Below, piece by piece: positions 6,798 through 16,549 of a stretch of 35,598 nucleotides of DNA; position 1 is the stretch's first letter, and each line of letters begins with the position of its first letter. Source of the stretch: Candidatus Poribacteria bacterium. Lineage in GTDB: Bacteria; Poribacteria; WGA-4E; WGA-3G. The DNA lies in the NCBI GenBank assembly GCA_022394775.1, contig JAGFCB010000169.1, positions 1-35,598 of the forward strand, in the 5' to 3' direction. The position numbers were made by a program, and so were the translations under genes. A model generated the notes under the pieces. It worked only from the letters and a program-made list of their open reading frames with translations, had not been told where the DNA came from and searched no databases.

Positions 6798-9497
6798 ATG
6801 AAATTTTTTGGGTCGCTCTACCGCAATTGCCTATTTGGACTTCACCAACGAAAATCAGGCTGCTATGGAATCAAAACGGCAACGTTGTGGAGTACACTCG
6901 GCGTGTTGGTGATATCCGCGGTTTTGCTGCAGCTTTCCACATACGCGCAGCTGATACCGCCAGAAGATGCACTCGGATTTCAGGTCGGTTCAGATTACCA
7001 AGTGGCAGGTTGGGAAACTATTTCCGATTACATGCGTCATGTCGCAGCAAACTCGGATCGGGCGCTAATAGAAGAACTCGGAAAAACCACAGAGGGCAAC
7101 GACCTCCTGATGATGCTGATCTCTGCACCGGAGAACTTAGAGAAACTTGAGCACTATCAGGAGATTCAAAGAGAAATTGCCTTGCCCACAAAATCTGCTG
7201 CGGAACTGGACGCGCTTGTGCAAGAAGGTAAATCAGTCGTGCTGATTAATTGCAATCTCCATTCCACAGAGATCGCCTCCTCACAGATGTCAATGGAACT
7301 GGCACATCTATTCGCAACAGCCGAGACACCGCAAATCAAAGCGATTCTCGAAAATGTGATAATTCTGCTCATTCCTTCCGCAAACCCTGACGGGCTAAAC
7401 ATTGTAGTAGATTGGTACAACCGAACTGTCGGCACCCCGCACGAAGGGTCGGAAATCCCGTGGTTGTATCATAAATATACAGGACACGATAACAATCGCG
7501 ACTGGTTTATGTTAACCCAAATAGAAACACAGTTGCTGACGCGAGTGCTTTATGAGAAGTGGTTTCCAGAAGTTGTCTACGACGTGCACGAGATGAGTTA
7601 TCGCGGTCCGCGGTTTGTGATCCCTCCGTATTTTGAGCCAGTTAATCCAAATATTCCACCGCTCTTACAGCGGACGCTTTCCCTCCTTGGTGCACACCTT
7701 GCCTTCGACTTGACGAGCGATGGGTTCACAGGTGTGCTTTCAAACGCGGTCTACGATACATGGTGGCATGGCGGTTTTCGGACTGTGCCATATCGCCATA
7801 ACATGGTAGGTATCTTGACGGAAGCGGCGCGTGTAGAAATCGCAACGCCAATTTTCCAACCGCATCACACCTTAAAAGGCTATCGGCGCGGGCTTGACAA
7901 ATACGCGCTCCGCACCAACTTTCCTGAACCGTGGCCCGGGGGCTGGTGGCGATTGCGCAACATCATAGACTATGAGAAGGCAGCGGCACTCTCAATTCTC
8001 GATTTCGTCGCTGAGCATCGGGTAACGCTGAAAACAAACTTTTACAAAATGGGACTCGCTGCAATCACAAAAGGAAAAGATGAACCACCGCGAGCGTTTC
8101 TTATCCCGACTGAACAACGCGACATTCACACAACGCTCAAGATGCTGGACATTCTGAAACGCGGCGGCGTACAGATCCATCAGGCAAACGCGTCTTTTAC
8201 CGCTGACGGTGTAGAATACCCCGCAGACACTTATGTCGTTTTAATGTCGCAACCCTTTCGGGCACATGCGAAGGATCTGCTCGAGGTACAACGCTACCCG
8301 GAGCGCCGCCCATCACCCGAATCACCGCCCGAACGACCTTACGACATCGCAGGTTGGACGCTGCCGTTACAGATGGGAGTGAGAACAGTCGCGGTTGTGC
8401 ATCCGTTCGAGGCAGATTTAAGGCAGCTGCCGATGCTGCCAGCGGTAGAAGGCATGCTGGAGGGCACCCCTGAACCGACAAGTTACCTGTTCGAGAATCG
8501 AACAAACGCTGAAGCACTTTTCCTCAACCATCTGTTCAACGCGAGATTCGGCGACAACAGCCCTAAATATAAACTTTATTCGGCGCGACGGGACGTAGAA
8601 CTCGCAGGCAAAACGTTGTCTCCGGGGGCTATCTTGATTAAAACTGTGGAACCACCACTCCATCAAATTGGGGAGTTGAATGCGCTTGCAACGGAATACG
8701 GCATCCATATCCATGCCAGTGCTTCTATTGACGAAGAAAAGATCAGCCGTACATTTTCAAGCTTGGACGCGCCGCGTCTTGGTCTCTACAAACCGTGGAC
8801 AGCGAATATGGACGAAGGGTGGACGCGCTGGGTTCTGGACACACACGGATTTAATTATAACAGTCTCACAAATGCAGAAATTCGAGCGGGGAATTTGGCA
8901 ATGCGTTACGACGCAATAATTTTGCCTGATCTGGGTGCCTCTGGTATCCTCAACGGACATGCGGCAGGGAAATTACCACTGGAATACACAAGCGGTATTG
9001 GAACCGAAGGATTGGCGAACTTGCGTAGATTCGTAGAGGAGGGGGGTACACTTATCTGTTTGAACCGTGCGACAGAACTTCCTTTGAAATACTTCGGACT
9101 TGGTGAAAAAGGCATCGTCAATGTCGTAGAAAAAAATAACCAACCGAACGAGGACGCGTTTTTCTGTCCAGGCTCATTACTGCGCGTTCGGATAGATACA
9201 AGGCATCCGATCGGACACGGGTTAGATAGCGAGATGGCAATCATGTTTAAATCGGGACCGGTCTTTGATGGCGTTCGAGGCGATTCAAAAGCCGTGGCGA
9301 CGTACCCCGAATTCAATCCGTTGATGAGTGGGTGGCTTGAAGGCGAAAAACGGATTCGTCAGAAGGTGGCACTTTTGGAAACACTTTTGGGCGATGGCCG
9401 CGTCATCCTCTTCGGTTTTAAACCCCAGCACCGCGGACAATCTCATGGGACCTTTAAATTGCTCTTCAATGCAATTTATTATAGTGCCACAAAATAA
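6798..9497 (+). CDS. secreted M14-family zinc carboxypeptidase, large form
   Basis: An 899-residue exported peptidase. After a long positively charged n-region, a hydrophobic segment (about 29-45, LWSTLGVLVISAVLLQL) forms the signal peptide or anchor. The catalytic domain (about 65-400) has the zinc-binding HxxE in NLHSTE (His155, Glu158), the third ligand in YDVHE (His264) and the general base in ILTEAA (Glu342); NNRDWF (232-237) is also typical. This domain removes C-terminal residues or cleaves murein-type peptides. The C-terminal third (about 700-899) resembles the glutamine-amidotransferase-like fold often fused to these large M14 proteins (DAIILPDLG, LRRFVEEGGTLICLN, GFKPQHRGQSHG). The start follows AGGAAGG by about ten bases and a strong promoter. 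Function in nutrient peptide use is likely; the substrate is unknown. Confidence 0.92.
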   Translation: MKFFGSLYRNCLFGLHQRKSGCYGIKTATLWSTLGVLVISAVLLQLSTYAQLIPPEDALGFQVGSDYQVAGWETISDYMRHVAANSDRALIEELGKTTEGNDLLMMLISAPENLEKLEHYQEIQREIALPTKSAAELDALVQEGKSVVLINCNLHSTEIASSQMSMELAHLFATAETPQIKAILENVIILLIPSANPDGLNIVVDWYNRTVGTPHEGSEIPWLYHKYTGHDNNRDWFMLTQIETQLLTRVLYEKWFPEVVYDVHEMSYRGPRFVIPPYFEPVNPNIPPLLQRTLSLLGAHLAFDLTSDGFTGVLSNAVYDTWWHGGFRTVPYRHNMVGILTEAARVEIATPIFQPHHTLKGYRRGLDKYALRTNFPEPWPGGWWRLRNIIDYEKAAALSILDFVAEHRVTLKTNFYKMGLAAITKGKDEPPRAFLIPTEQRDIHTTLKMLDILKRGGVQIHQANASFTADGVEYPADTYVVLMSQPFRAHAKDLLEVQRYPERRPSPESPPERPYDIAGWTLPLQMGVRTVAVVHPFEADLRQLPMLPAVEGMLEGTPEPTSYLFENRTNAEALFLNHLFNARFGDNSPKYKLYSARRDVELAGKTLSPGAILIKTVEPPLHQIGELNALATEYGIHIHASASIDEEKISRTFSSLDAPRLGLYKPWTANMDEGWTRWVLDTHGFNYNSLTNAEIRAGNLAMRYDAIILPDLGASGILNGHAAGKLPLEYTSGIGTEGLANLRRFVEEGGTLICLNRATELPLKYFGLGEKGIVNVVEKNNQPNEDAFFCPGSLLRVRIDTRHPIGHGLDSEMAIMFKSGPVFDGVRGDSKAVATYPEFNPLMSGWLEGEKRIRQKVALLETLLGDGRVILFGFKPQHRGQSHGTFKLLFNAIYYSATK

Positions 9498-9562
9498 TTC
9501 TCGGAACGAGCCAAACAAATAAGCGAAATTTGAAATTTCATAAATAAGATGATTCACTAAGT

Positions 9563-9610
9563 GAAACCCAACGTATTCTCACGCCTATAGCGTTTGGATT
9601 GTTGGGTTTC
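9563..9610 (+). repeat. GAAACCCAAC/GTTGGGTTTC stem-loop
   Basis: Ten-base perfect inverted repeat with a 28-base loop, about 65 bases after the M14 stop codon. It may be a terminator or a member of a dispersed intergenic repeat family; no clear T run follows it, so I prefer the repeat. The rest of the 580-base gap 9498-10077 holds another palindrome (9896-9920) and otherwise no gene. Confidence 0.5.
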
Positions 9611-9895
9611 GTTCGCGTTAATTTTAAAATTTTTTCTCTGATGCACGTTTTCTGTTCAGCATTTCGTCCTTAATGATAGAAGGTGTTACCAGACCCTGTT
9701 ACTGAATTTTACAAAACCCTGAATTTGATTTAACCCTTTAGTGAATGCTAACACGATCAAATCTATCCATACTGATTTCTGTTATCTTCTCGATTGTGAT
9801 AGGCGTGGGTTTCCGTGTCTACCCCGCGATACGGGCAGCACGACTTTCGCCTGTTGATGCTCTCCACACCGAGGGTTAGTGAATTTTCCTTTTCA

Positions 9896-9920
9896 AATGT
9901 CTGCCAATTTGGCAGACATT
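9896..9920. promoter_or_regulatory. perfect palindrome, possible operator
   Basis: The arms AATGTCTGCCA and TGGCAGACATT form a perfect 11-bp inverted repeat around three bases. It is about 160 bases before the DUF5916 gene. No T run follows on either strand, which speaks against a terminator; a binding site for a dimeric regulator is a reasonable guess. No known operator was recognised with certainty. Confidence 0.45.
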
Positions 9921-10077
9921 CCCTCTGGATTACGTCTATTTCAAGCGTTAATATTGGCATAAATATTGCATGCTATTCAATATTAAGATGGATATTACAT
10001 CAAATCTAAAAAAAACAGACCTACGTTAATTACGGGTTTTACTATAAAAGCGCGCTAATCATGGAGGAAACCAACCA

Positions 10078-12066
10078 ATGAAACTGCAAAAAATTCAGGC
10101 AATAGTAATGTCCATCACACTACCACTTATTCTAATCACAAACCTACAAACTTGGGCAGATGAAAACCCACAAACCGTTCAGAAAGAACTTCCGGCAGCC
10201 AAAACCGATCAGCCACCGACCATTGATGGTATTCTCAACGATGCCTGCTGGCAAGACGCACCGCACGCCATCGGTTTCACTGATGAACGCACCGAAAAAC
10301 CTGCCAAGAATCAATCCGTTGGTTGGCTCGTTCACACCGACGAAGCCATCTACGTCGGGCTTCACCTCTATGATGAGATGCCTGATAAAATCGTGGCACG
10401 CCAAGTTAAAGACCAGACCCGGATCAGTGGAGAGGACTGGGTTTCTTTCAGTCTTGATCCGTTCCACACACACCAGTTTTCTGACAGAAATTTCTTCATT
10501 GTCAACCCACTCGGCACGAAATATGTGCATCTCGCCACCGGACGCGCAGAAAAAAGTGAATGGATTGGATTATGGAAAACCGCAGCACAGATTGTTAAAG
10601 ACGGATGGATCGTAGAAATGGAAATCCCATGGCAGATGCTCGATTACCCGGACACAACAGAACCCGTTCGTATGGGAATCAACCTTGATAGGTTTCAACA
10701 ACGAACCGGTGAACGTTCATGGTGGTGTAATTTAGGGGTTCAAGAGTTCCGAGAAAACGACGGACACTGGATTGACGTGCTACCACCGCAGCGAAAGCGT
10801 GAATTAAAGCTGCTACCTTATCTTATCGGCGGCATGAGTGAAACGGAAACTGACGAAAGGGAATATACTGCCCGCGGCGGTGCGGATCTGCGTTATGAAG
10901 TTACCCAGCAACTACGCCTTATCGGCACCGCTAACCCCGATTTTGATAACATTGAGCAAGCCGTGGAAGGCATCGATTTCTCCTACGGCGAACGCTACGT
11001 GGAGGACCGGCGTCCTTTCTTTTCTGAAGGGGGCAATGTCTATAATCTGAGGCCCCTTTTTCATTCGCGACGGATAATGGACATGGACGGAGGCCTTAAA
11101 CTCTTTGGAAAACTTGGGAAGAACACTTCGGTTGGCACTTTAGGCACCTATCATCGCAACAACCAAAACTTCATTCTACGCGCCTCACAATCACTAACGG
11201 CGACATCCAGTATCAGCACTGCGTTTCTTTCGCATCACCACCGAGACAGCGAAGCGAACAACGTAGTCCATTTTTCAGGATATGTGAGACACGGTAAATT
11301 TTCAGCGGCACCAACACTTACACAAAGTTGGGCGGGGGAATCAGATGGCAGAGCAGGAAATGTTAATTTAAATTACAATGGCCCCCTTTTTCAATCATTA
11401 TTTGCTGTGTTTTTTTCGGATCCAGATTTTGTTAATAATCTCGGCTATCATCCGTTTACCGGCAACCGAGGTGGAGCTCTACAAGGAATCATGAAAAATG
11501 AATGGCGCGACGGATTCATCCGTAGTATCTACTTCGGTGCCAATGTAATAGCTTCAAACACTTATGACGGTGAGGTATTTCGGCGAGATTTCTCTGTCTT
11601 TTCAAATTTCTCAACACATAGTGATTATGGACTTTCTATAAACTGGTTTGGCGGACAATTCCAAGAATTCACTGATAGCGTCTTTAACATCAGATTAAGT
11701 GCGCGCACTTCGGATCAATTCAACAACGTTAGTGTCGGCTACACAGGCGGTGAACAGGCAGATAAGCGAATTCACCGCATTAGCGGAGGTCTGAATCTCC
11801 GTGTCCATGACTTTACCGCAGGACTCTCCTCCAGCATCCAATGGCACTTTGAAAGACGCTACCAACAGATTCTGACCCTCGCCTATGATTTCAGTCCGGC
11901 TTTAAGTCTCGGCAGTCGGTTAATCTGGCAAGTTGAAGGTATCAATATCTACTTCGCACTGCGCCGATCTGGATATGCTGGTACCGACTTTTTCATCATC
12001 CTTGGCGACCCAAATGCCTCCGAATTCAAACAGCGTTTAGTGACAAAAGTCCTACGGGCATTTTAG
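10078..12066 (+). CDS. CBM9-like / DUF5916 domain protein, probable outer-membrane protein
   Basis: A 662-residue exported protein. It has a signal peptide (about 1-27, ITLPLILITNLQTWA), then a carbohydrate-binding-module-9-like beta-sandwich (about 45-230) with the hallmark PPTIDGILNDACWQDA, YVGLHLYDEMPDKI, GEDWVSFSLDPF and GWIVEMEIPWQML. The remainder (about 250-662) matches the DUF5916 type: PDFDNIEQAVEGIDFSYGERYVEDRRPFF is split over the junction, followed by many amphipathic strands typical of a membrane beta-barrel. Such proteins are linked to binding of sugars or haem-like ligands at the surface, but no activity is established here. GGAGGA lies nine to ten bases before the ATG. It may act with the preceding secreted M14 peptidase, though it has a 580-base gap of its own. 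Confidence 0.85.
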   Translation: MKLQKIQAIVMSITLPLILITNLQTWADENPQTVQKELPAAKTDQPPTIDGILNDACWQDAPHAIGFTDERTEKPAKNQSVGWLVHTDEAIYVGLHLYDEMPDKIVARQVKDQTRISGEDWVSFSLDPFHTHQFSDRNFFIVNPLGTKYVHLATGRAEKSEWIGLWKTAAQIVKDGWIVEMEIPWQMLDYPDTTEPVRMGINLDRFQQRTGERSWWCNLGVQEFRENDGHWIDVLPPQRKRELKLLPYLIGGMSETETDEREYTARGGADLRYEVTQQLRLIGTANPDFDNIEQAVEGIDFSYGERYVEDRRPFFSEGGNVYNLRPLFHSRRIMDMDGGLKLFGKLGKNTSVGTLGTYHRNNQNFILRASQSLTATSSISTAFLSHHHRDSEANNVVHFSGYVRHGKFSAAPTLTQSWAGESDGRAGNVNLNYNGPLFQSLFAVFFSDPDFVNNLGYHPFTGNRGGALQGIMKNEWRDGFIRSIYFGANVIASNTYDGEVFRRDFSVFSNFSTHSDYGLSINWFGGQFQEFTDSVFNIRLSARTSDQFNNVSVGYTGGEQADKRIHRISGGLNLRVHDFTAGLSSSIQWHFERRYQQILTLAYDFSPALSLGSRLIWQVEGINIYFALRRSGYAGTDFFIILGDPNASEFKQRLVTKVLRAF

Positions 12067-12240
12067 AATGTCCCTTCAGCGTGTTTGCTTAGTTGTCGGG
12101 CTGGATATTGTCAAGGATTCATGCAGATGCGGTGAATTTTTTCCTTGTTAAAAAAGATCAAATGGCTTAAAATTAACTGATATGAAAACCAAGCAACACG
12201 AACCATGCTGATTTCATACAAGCAAAACAAGGAAGACACA

Positions 12241-12824
12241 ATGGCAGAAACACAACAGAACCGATCAAAATTGCCATCTACCCAACCCACGCTCCTAACA
12301 GCTGAAGATCTGTGGAAACAACCTGATGATGGCTATCGGTATGAATTGGTGAAAGGGTCATACGTAGAATGCCACCAGCCGGATTTGAGCGCGGGATTCG
12401 AGCAGCTAAAATTGGAAGATATCTTAACGCGCGCGTTGAAAAGCATAAATTAGGTTATGTCTGTGGTACCGGAACGGGATTTAAAATCTCTCAAAACCCA
12501 GATACCTTGCGGGCACCAGATGCTGCCTTTGTTCGTCAAGCCACAATTGATGAACGGGGCATTTCAAAGGGATACTGGGAAGGTGCTCCCGATCTCGCCG
12601 TTGAAGTCATCTCCCCAGGCGATACCTACACCGAAGTCGCTGAAAAAGTGGATGAATGGTTAAATGCGGGGTGCGCGATGGTCTGGGTTGTGAATCCGCG
12701 CCGAGAAACCGTAGAAGTGTACCGGTCTCCTGAGGATATGACCGTTCTGCGTGGAAACGATATCCTTGAGGGTGGCGATGTGATTGAAAGGTTTCAGTGT
12801 AAGGTTCAAGAATTGTTTGTATAA
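12241..12824 (+). pseudogene. Uma2 family (DUF820) nuclease-fold protein, frameshifted
   Basis: The two halves of a Uma2 protein lie in different frames. The first frame (12241 on) reads MAETQQ...TAEDLWKQPDDG and YELVKG, the normal Uma2 N-terminus. After GGG at 12355-12357 the correct continuation (VIRRMPPAGFERG...) is one base earlier; adding a single G there gives one intact protein of about 194 residues. The second half has PDAAFV, YWEGAPDLAVEVISPGD and AEKVDEWLNAGCAMVWVVNP, the PD-(D/E)XK-like core with D, E and V-x-V. The start at 12241 follows AAGGAAG, and is preferred over 12205. The deletion may be a real mutation or a sequencing error in a G run. Uma2 proteins are often multi-copy; their roles are poorly known. 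Confidence 0.85.
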
Positions 12825-12832
12825 GTGTTTTT

Positions 12833-12958
12833 ATGGAAACCTTGAAAAATATTGGTTTGATTATTCTTACAATAATATGTATAATTTTGTTGATTAAATA
12901 CATTTCCGACGCGCCTCCGAGTGAAAGAAAATGGTGGCGGTGGCCGTGGGGGTTATAA
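12833..12958 (+). CDS. candidate 41-residue single-pass membrane protein
   Basis: Short open frame starting eight bases after the Uma2 stop codon. It reads METLKNIG, then a very hydrophobic stretch (about residues 7-24: IGLIILTIICIILLIKYI), then a short polar part (SDAPPSERK) and a Trp-rich end WWRWPWGL. One membrane helix and an aromatic tail suggest a small membrane protein. There is no good ribosome binding site, and length alone is weak evidence. It ends 13 bases before the convergent sigma-54 activator gene. Confidence 0.4.
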   Translation: METLKNIGLIILTIICIILLIKYISDAPPSERKWWRWPWGL

Positions 12959-12971
12959 AGTATGAGTAACG

Positions 12972-14396
12972 CTACTCCTGATCCGAAATGTCGGTTTCTT
13001 GTCTGTAAGCGTCTAACTTGCGATGTAAGGTTCGGACACCGATGTCAAGAATCTTTGCCGCTTCCGTTTTATTACCACCCGCTTCCGCGAGGGTCTTTTG
13101 GATCGCTACCTGTTCAATTTCCGCCATCGTCATACCGACTCTACCGATAACCCCTTCCTCATCAAGCACAGGCATATATTCGTCCGGTCTCCGCGAACCG
13201 TCCCGCTGTTCCACCGGTGCAGCGATCGGTAAAACGCCGTCTTGCGTCCGATTTTCAAGGGCTCTGGCTATCGTTGATAGCACTTCCAACGCTTTTCTGA
13301 GGACAGCCGCAGCGTCATCTGTGTCATTAATTTGCATCCAACTGGTATCCTCATCTGGAATTAGAAACGGCATCTCATTATTAGCAGTGGCAGCGGGTTC
13401 AAGCAATCGGATAGCTGAAAGGATAAGCCCCAGAATCGTCTTGTAAATGGCAAGGTTCTCTGTAGCGATTGCATTATTAGAGGTTCCGACAACCTGTAAA
13501 GCTCCGCCTGATTCATCAAGCAGATCTGTCTCGCCGGTGATTGCATCGACGATTTGTGTCGGGGCAAGCTGCGTGCCAGAGGTTTGCACGGGGACCAAGG
13601 CAACCTGCTCAGATTCCGCATCTATCGGGAAATCTTTAAACTGAAGTTCCTCAGTGGTGGCTGAGATAATCGCCGTTTCTATAGCATTTCTGAGTTCACG
13701 AACGTTGCCGTACCAGTCAGCATTCTGGAGATAATTGAGTGCCTCTGGAGTGATACCGGTAATGGGTTTACCGTGCTCCGCACTTAATTCGGAGACGAAC
13801 GCAGAGACGAAGAGTGGGATATCTTCCCGTCGGTCGCGGAGTGGCGGGATCTGGATGCGAAAGAGGTTGAGGCGGTAGTAGAGATCCTGTCTAAACCTTT
13901 TCTGCCGAACCGATGCCGCAAGATCAACATTTGTAGCGGCGATAATTCGGACATCGACTTTAATATTTCTCTCGCCACCAAGCCGCGTGAATTCCTGTGT
14001 CTCTAAGACTCGCAGAAATTTTACCTGCACTTCAGGCGACATTTCCGCCACCTCATCTAAGAAGAGTGTGCCGCCATTCGCCTGTTCAAATACGCCGCGT
14101 CTTTGAGTTGTCGCGCCCGTAAAAGCACCTTTTTCATGTCCGAAGAGTTCGCTTTGCAGAAGGTCTTGGTAAAATGCCCCACAGTTGACCGCTTTGAAAG
14201 GTCTACCTTTACGGGGACTACTTTCGTGGATCGCCTGTGCAATGACATCTTTTCCGACACCCGTTTCACCCGTAATGAGGACAGTCGCTTTCGTCGGTGC
14301 GACCTGTGCAACTTGGCGCAGCACGACCTGCATCGGTTCGGATTCACCGATAATACGCCGTGAATTATCGCTGATAACGGGGGTGGGGAGATCCAT
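12972..14396 (-). CDS. sigma-54-dependent transcriptional activator without receiver domain
   Basis: A bacterial enhancer-binding protein of 474 residues from the ATG at 14396; a TTG at 14414 is an alternative, but the GAGG and CAGGA just upstream fit the ATG. The AAA+ domain spans about 10-255: Walker A GETGVGKD (43-50), the sigma-54-contacting GAFTGA loop (90-95), Walker B LFLDE (111-115) and the arginine-finger region FRQDLYYRLN. A C-terminal Fis-type HTH covers about 424-464 (NKTEAAKILDIGVRTLHRKL). Between them is an unusually long stretch, about 259-423, with no known domain. The N-terminus is only about 12 residues long, so there is no response-regulator or sensor domain; the input must come from the linker or from a partner. 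Target promoters were not found in the window. Confidence 0.93.
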   Translation of the reverse strand: MDLPTPVISDNSRRIIGESEPMQVVLRQVAQVAPTKATVLITGETGVGKDVIAQAIHESSPRKGRPFKAVNCGAFYQDLLQSELFGHEKGAFTGATTQRRGVFEQANGGTLFLDEVAEMSPEVQVKFLRVLETQEFTRLGGERNIKVDVRIIAATNVDLAASVRQKRFRQDLYYRLNLFRIQIPPLRDRREDIPLFVSAFVSELSAEHGKPITGITPEALNYLQNADWYGNVRELRNAIETAIISATTEELQFKDFPIDAESEQVALVPVQTSGTQLAPTQIVDAITGETDLLDESGGALQVVGTSNNAIATENLAIYKTILGLILSAIRLLEPAATANNEMPFLIPDEDTSWMQINDTDDAAAVLRKALEVLSTIARALENRTQDGVLPIAAPVEQRDGSRRPDEYMPVLDEEGVIGRVGMTMAEIEQVAIQKTLAEAGGNKTEAAKILDIGVRTLHRKLDAYRQETDISDQE

Positions 14397-14541
14397 CTTT
14401 TCCTGTTTCCTCAAAGTGGCTCAATACTATTTTGCCAGCCGCTATAATCCGCGATTCAGACAAATAACGGCACGCTTACACGGCGCGCCTACTACACAGG
14501 ACATACGACTATACTCGTCCTACTATCAAGCTCACGTTTTG

Positions 14542-15285
14542 CTACTGGCTATGTGCGATTTCAATTAACTTTTGGGGATCTTGTTTGACCTGCTCAAACA
14601 CATGGAAGCCGTCGCGACATGTAGCTTCACACAACCGCCGCAATACGACTCCTTTTAAAGCCCAGTTTGTGGTGCGAAGACTTTTCTGTAAAGCACTTCC
14701 AGTCTCAACAACGTGGAGATTCGGCAAGTCTTCATTAACGACATGCTTGTGACTTTTCGCGAGCAAGAAAATTAGCGTCGTCGCGCGTTCCACCTCAAAA
14801 ACACGTTGTAGGGATTGAATATCGTCTTGCCGCAATAGCGAAAAGACAAGATCGTAACCTTCAATCAAATCCACTGTCCGTTCAGGGACACCATCCTCAC
14901 CGAACTCTAAAATCTCCAGTTCGTGAAGCGGTGCTGTATCAAAAGGGACGATCATATCGTTCTCGTTAACTGGATACTTCTCACCGTCAACCCGACAATA
15001 ATACCAGGGGAAATACAGGTCGAGAGTCGTTTTACCATACTGATCGTGTTCCCGAATTTGGCTTAAGCCTTGCCGCAATTGTGTGTTCAAGGGACCCGAA
15101 AACATCTCACCAGCAGGCATGCTGTAGTCCCGATCTTCACTATACCAACCCTCCGCATTGTAGCCACAAAGTTCCTGTATTCGCGCCGCAAGGCGTTCAG
15201 GTGGCGTGCAATCCTCAGCTTGGAGCGGGTTATCGGGTTTCTGCCTCTGCCCTGTTGTGTAAGGACTCAAGATCAATATTTTCAT
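14542..15285 (-). CDS. conserved protein of unknown function, possibly YaaA/DUF6884-like
   Basis: A 247-residue soluble protein with no signal peptide. The beginning (MKILILSPYTTG...) and the segment DMIVPFDTA (about 131-139) recall the DUF6884/YaaA-type proteins, which have a conserved early strand and a PYD-like motif, but the resemblance is weak and I would not assign a function. The C-terminal half contains a helical region (FEVERATTLIFLLAKSHKHVV) and two Cys near the end. It lies upstream of the sigma-54 activator on the same strand with a gap of 145 bases, and downstream of secF. Both could be one transcript, although no promoter was seen in either gap. Confidence 0.7.
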   Translation of the reverse strand: MKILILSPYTTGQRQKPDNPLQAEDCTPPERLAARIQELCGYNAEGWYSEDRDYSMPAGEMFSGPLNTQLRQGLSQIREHDQYGKTTLDLYFPWYYCRVDGEKYPVNENDMIVPFDTAPLHELEILEFGEDGVPERTVDLIEGYDLVFSLLRQDDIQSLQRVFEVERATTLIFLLAKSHKHVVNEDLPNLHVVETGSALQKSLRTTNWALKGVVLRRLCEATCRDGFHVFEQVKQDPQKLIEIAHSQ

Positions 15286-15377
15286 GGGAACTGCACCCTC
15301 TTGTCAATTAGAGATGGTGCCATGACTTAATCAACAAACCTCTTAACTGACGGCTGAAAGCCGATAGCCGACAGCCA

Positions 15378-16538
15378 TTAAGCCGTTTGCTGTCCTCGAT
15401 TCCAGAGGTATAAAATCGGACTTGCGATGAAGACAGAGGAATACGTGCCTATCAACACACCTACGATAAGTGCTAAGGCGAATGTGTTAATTTCCTCACC
15501 CGCACTCGAGTAACCAAAAATAACAAGGACAACAAACAAAGTTGTCAAGGATGTGATAACAGTCCGGCTTAGCGATTGATTGATGCTTCGGTTAATGACC
15601 GTAACGTAGTCGGTACCGCGTAAGGATTGTGAATTCTCTCGAATTCGGTCAAACACGACGATTGTGTCGTTGAGCGAATACCCGATAATCGTGAGGAACG
15701 CTGCCACAGTCGGCAAATTAATCTCTTTTGATAGAATAGCAAAGATACCTAAGGTAATCAATACATCGTGGACGAGTGCAGCAATCGCGCCAATAGCGAA
15801 ACGGAACTCAAATCGCCAAGAGATGTAAACCAACAAAATGACGATCGACCAGAGCACCGACCAAAGCGCAGCCCATTTAAGATCGCGTCCGACACTCGGT
15901 CCGACTTCAGAGACATTGACCCCACCAGCGAGTGCTTGCCAACCGTTGCCACCTTCAAGGAGAGCATCTGTAAGAATTCTACCGACACTCGCTTGGATTT
16001 GGATACTGGCATTCCCACTTAAGTCAATCCCAACGGGATTCGCGAGTGTCAAGTTAATTGCGCCATCTTCGGTACTGTCTTTCCGCTCGATAATCTCATT
16101 GCGTTGCTGCGAAACCCCATCAATGAGTTGAACGGTTTCCCCGACTCTCAATAGATGCGCTTTTTCGGCAGCCTGACTGACTTGAAGACTTGTAGCCGTT
16201 GCATCACCCGGATCCGCCATAATAGGGATATTAATGAGTTGTTGCTGAAATTCGGGGCGATGTCCCAAAGCGATAGAGGCTTCGTTTTTGCCCTCATCTA
16301 TTTGGATCTTAGCACGTTCGTAACCGATTTCAGTGAGTTTAGTTTGTAATTCAGACGCAGTGACAACCTTGTTAAACTTGGCTTGGATTTTAACACCACC
16401 GCGAAAATCTATTCCGAAGTTAGGTCCCTGATGGATTCCGAGGAAAACCAAGCCGATAACGATGAGCACCGCTGAACATATAAATCCGGTGCGATATTTG
16501 CTGATAAAATCGAAGTTTGTATTCCTAAGTAATTCCAA
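15378..16538 (-). CDS. secF: protein translocase subunit SecF
   Basis: Integral membrane partner of SecD; together they use the proton gradient to help proteins leave SecYEG. Length is 386 residues, longer than the typical 300-320. TM1 lies at about 18-35, followed by the family signature NFGIDFRGG (41-49). TM2-6 fill the C-terminal half with WRFEFRFAIGAIAALVHD and TIIGYSLNDTIVVFDRIREN. The extra length is in the periplasmic loop between TM1 and TM2 (about 50-220), with a polar insertion. The start is TTG at 16538 with no obvious ribosome binding site; no ATG fits better. A 191-base repeat-rich gap separates it from secD upstream. Confidence 0.95.
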   Translation of the reverse strand: MELLRNTNFDFISKYRTGFICSAVLIVIGLVFLGIHQGPNFGIDFRGGVKIQAKFNKVVTASELQTKLTEIGYERAKIQIDEGKNEASIALGHRPEFQQQLINIPIMADPGDATATSLQVSQAAEKAHLLRVGETVQLIDGVSQQRNEIIERKDSTEDGAINLTLANPVGIDLSGNASIQIQASVGRILTDALLEGGNGWQALAGGVNVSEVGPSVGRDLKWAALWSVLWSIVILLVYISWRFEFRFAIGAIAALVHDVLITLGIFAILSKEINLPTVAAFLTIIGYSLNDTIVVFDRIRENSQSLRGTDYVTVINRSINQSLSRTVITSLTTLFVVLVIFGYSSAGEEINTFALALIVGVLIGTYSSVFIASPILYLWNRGQQTA

Positions 16539-16549
16539 TTTTTTAATTC

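Noticed and set aside
12355..12371. Programmed -1 frameshift in the Uma2 gene
   Set aside because: The bases do not form a standard slippery heptamer in frame and no downstream structure was seen; a lost G is simpler.
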